This document shows, piece by piece, positions 62,757-64,000 of a DNA stretch of 64,000 nt. The stretch is from Nilaparvata lugens (lineage: Eukaryota; Arthropoda; Insecta; Hemiptera; Delphacidae). Position 1 is the stretch's first letter. The number at the start of each line of letters is the position of its first letter. The notes beneath the pieces were generated by a model. The model did not search any database. It had not been told where the DNA came from and saw only the letters and a list, made by a program, of their open reading frames with translations. Both the position numbers and the translations under genes were made by a program. Location: positions 2,111,114-2,175,113 of the forward strand of contig NC_052512.1 in NCBI RefSeq assembly GCF_014356525.2, written 5' to 3'.

Positions 62757-62964
62757 CTATGAGAAGAGGAACAGTTTGGACTTCTTCATGTAAGCCTCTT
62801 CGTCGGCATGCGCAAAGTATTCCTTCATGTTTCGCTTGTAGAGAGTGTCGGGGGGCAGAGTCTTGAACACCCGTTCTCCATAGTAGGTTCCAACAACCCA
62901 GCCGTCTACATTCTTCATCAGTTCCGTTTCTTCATCGAAGTTACGACGCAACTGTTTCAAGTAT
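62757..62964 (-). CDS. NDUFA13: NDUFA13 exon 3, second copy (partial gene)
   Basis: Twin of 30786-30993: acceptor, 208-bp terminal exon and stop codon are all preserved. Exons 2 and 1 would lie beyond the window end if the block continues co-linearly. Whether this is a second gene, a fragment, or the same locus assembled twice cannot be decided here. Confidence 0.8.
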
Positions 62965-63025
62965 CTGCAAAATCAATCAATTCGATAAAAGTCGATCTAA
63001 GTGGATTTTATTAATAGCTAGCTGA

Positions 63026-63815
63026 GGCCTATTTCACAAAGGTACAAGTATTGTTACCAACCATGGTTACGAACAAGTACTTGTAGTTACAAGTTTACAA
63101 GTACTCACGTTTCACAAAAATGTATGATCTACAAGTTTACAATTTTACAAGTCTACAAGTACTTCAATAGTAAACATAACCTATTTTCATGATGATTTCC
63201 TTTTTTCATCCTTTATAAAGGTTACTTGTACTTTTCAATAATTATTACTTTGAAAATATTTGAAAGCAATATAATGTTTTTTGTAAAGTCTACTCCATTT
63301 ATTGCTGAATTTGTAACCTACACAGTATATGTACTCTGTATATGTATAGTAAATGTACTATATATAATGTATACTATATATACTGTGTATATACACTATA
63401 GTACACATAACCTATGAGGTAACACATCACTAACTATTTTGGAAATTTATTAAATTCAATTTCCTGATGCATATCTTTCCAAAATAATGAATTATAGAGG
63501 AATATAGGGCATTTTTGATATTATAGATATTTAAAATTATTTTAATGATCAATTGTAAATCCTTTACATAGCTTTCCACTTCGGTAGAAATTTCATTGTT
63601 ACGAACAAGTAATTTCGACAAAAATTGTTGGCTACAATGAAAATCTTTGTGAAACACTTGTTCGTAACAAGCAAATCACTTGTAAACTTGTAGAAATTCA
63701 TTGTAACTACAAGTTTACAATTCTGCTTTTGTGAAACGCTAGTAATCAGCTGTTCTCCAAAACCATGGTTGGCAACAAGACTTGTAACCTACTTGTACCT
63801 TTGTGAAACGGGCCC
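63026..63815. repeat. ACAAGTTTACAAGT fold-back repeat, second copy
   Basis: Twin of 31055-31844. Confidence 0.75.
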
Positions 63816-64000
63816 CAGGTAACCCATGCTCCGCTAGGGTCCAATTGAAAACTGGAATCTTGAAGAGTTTAAAATAGCCCTATAACCATCCTTGGTAAAT
63901 TAAGAATCTATATCCAAAATTTAAAATTAATCAGTCCAGCAGTTGAGACGTGATGATGCGTCATTCGTAAATTTCCTATGCCATACGTGTATAAGCACTA

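Larger units (their letters stand above)
52289..64000. repeat. Large duplicated block, copy 2 (matches 21218-32029)
   Basis: Co-linear with copy 1 at offset 31071, then 31971, to the end of the window. It contains 920 bp (53420-54339) missing from copy 1 and lacks 20 bp present there. Its last base corresponds to 32029, inside a MITE, so the true end is beyond the window. Confidence 0.95.

Noticed and set aside
1..64000. tRNA, rRNA or snRNA genes
   Set aside because: I saw no cloverleaf with TTC-type T-loop plus A/B boxes, nor rRNA-like GC-rich conserved blocks, while reading both strands. A covariance-model scan would be needed to be certain.

Overview
This is eukaryotic, AT-rich, intron-containing and repeat-dominated DNA. 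Two host genes can be assembled exon by exon from reading frames and splice sites: a Spätzle-type cystine-knot cytokine and the mitochondrial complex I subunit NDUFA13/GRIM-19. A Spätzle-family gene implies an arthropod. The many short hairpin elements, Tc1/mariner, piggyBac and Harbinger relics and 5'-truncated LINEs fit an insect, and a hemipteran such as a planthopper is my best guess (inference, not proven).

Layout. 1-7640: gene-poor DNA with LINE 3' tails, microsatellites and a long pyrimidine-rich tract that ends about 50 bases before a TATA box. 7857-17145 (+): complete four-exon Spätzle-family gene (233 residues) whose introns are filled with small DNA transposons. 17384-20870: cluster of long hairpins, including a perfect 90-bp palindrome and nested MITEs. 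21218-32029: first copy of a >10.8 kb block holding a mariner-like remnant, a piggyBac element (itself carrying a truncated LINE), a fold-back mariner element and the last exon of NDUFA13. 30786-41712 (-): NDUFA13 in three exons; its introns contain a nested palindrome, a Harbinger-like element with a MADF exon and a LINE with a 771-residue open frame inserted in a MITE. 41713-52188: AT-rich DNA with more MITEs, a repeat family related to the piggyBac-bearing one, and a LINE inserted in a tandem array. 52189-52288: run of exactly 100 N. 52289-64000: second copy of the 21218-32029 block, apparently the same sequence except for one 920-bp and one 20-bp indel; it runs off the window end. The copy begins exactly at the scaffold gap, so a haplotig or assembly duplication is the simplest explanation.

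The two host genes are not functionally linked. The rest is mobile-element biology. The most unusual signals are: repeated fold-back derivatives of mariner-type elements carrying the transposase 3' end in both arms; a hairpin MITE family with exact 7-bp target duplications; a perfect 90-bp palindrome just downstream of the cytokine gene; and a microhomology deletion that fuses two transposons in one copy of the duplicated block. I found no convincing new multi-gene system, CRISPR array, tRNA or rRNA.
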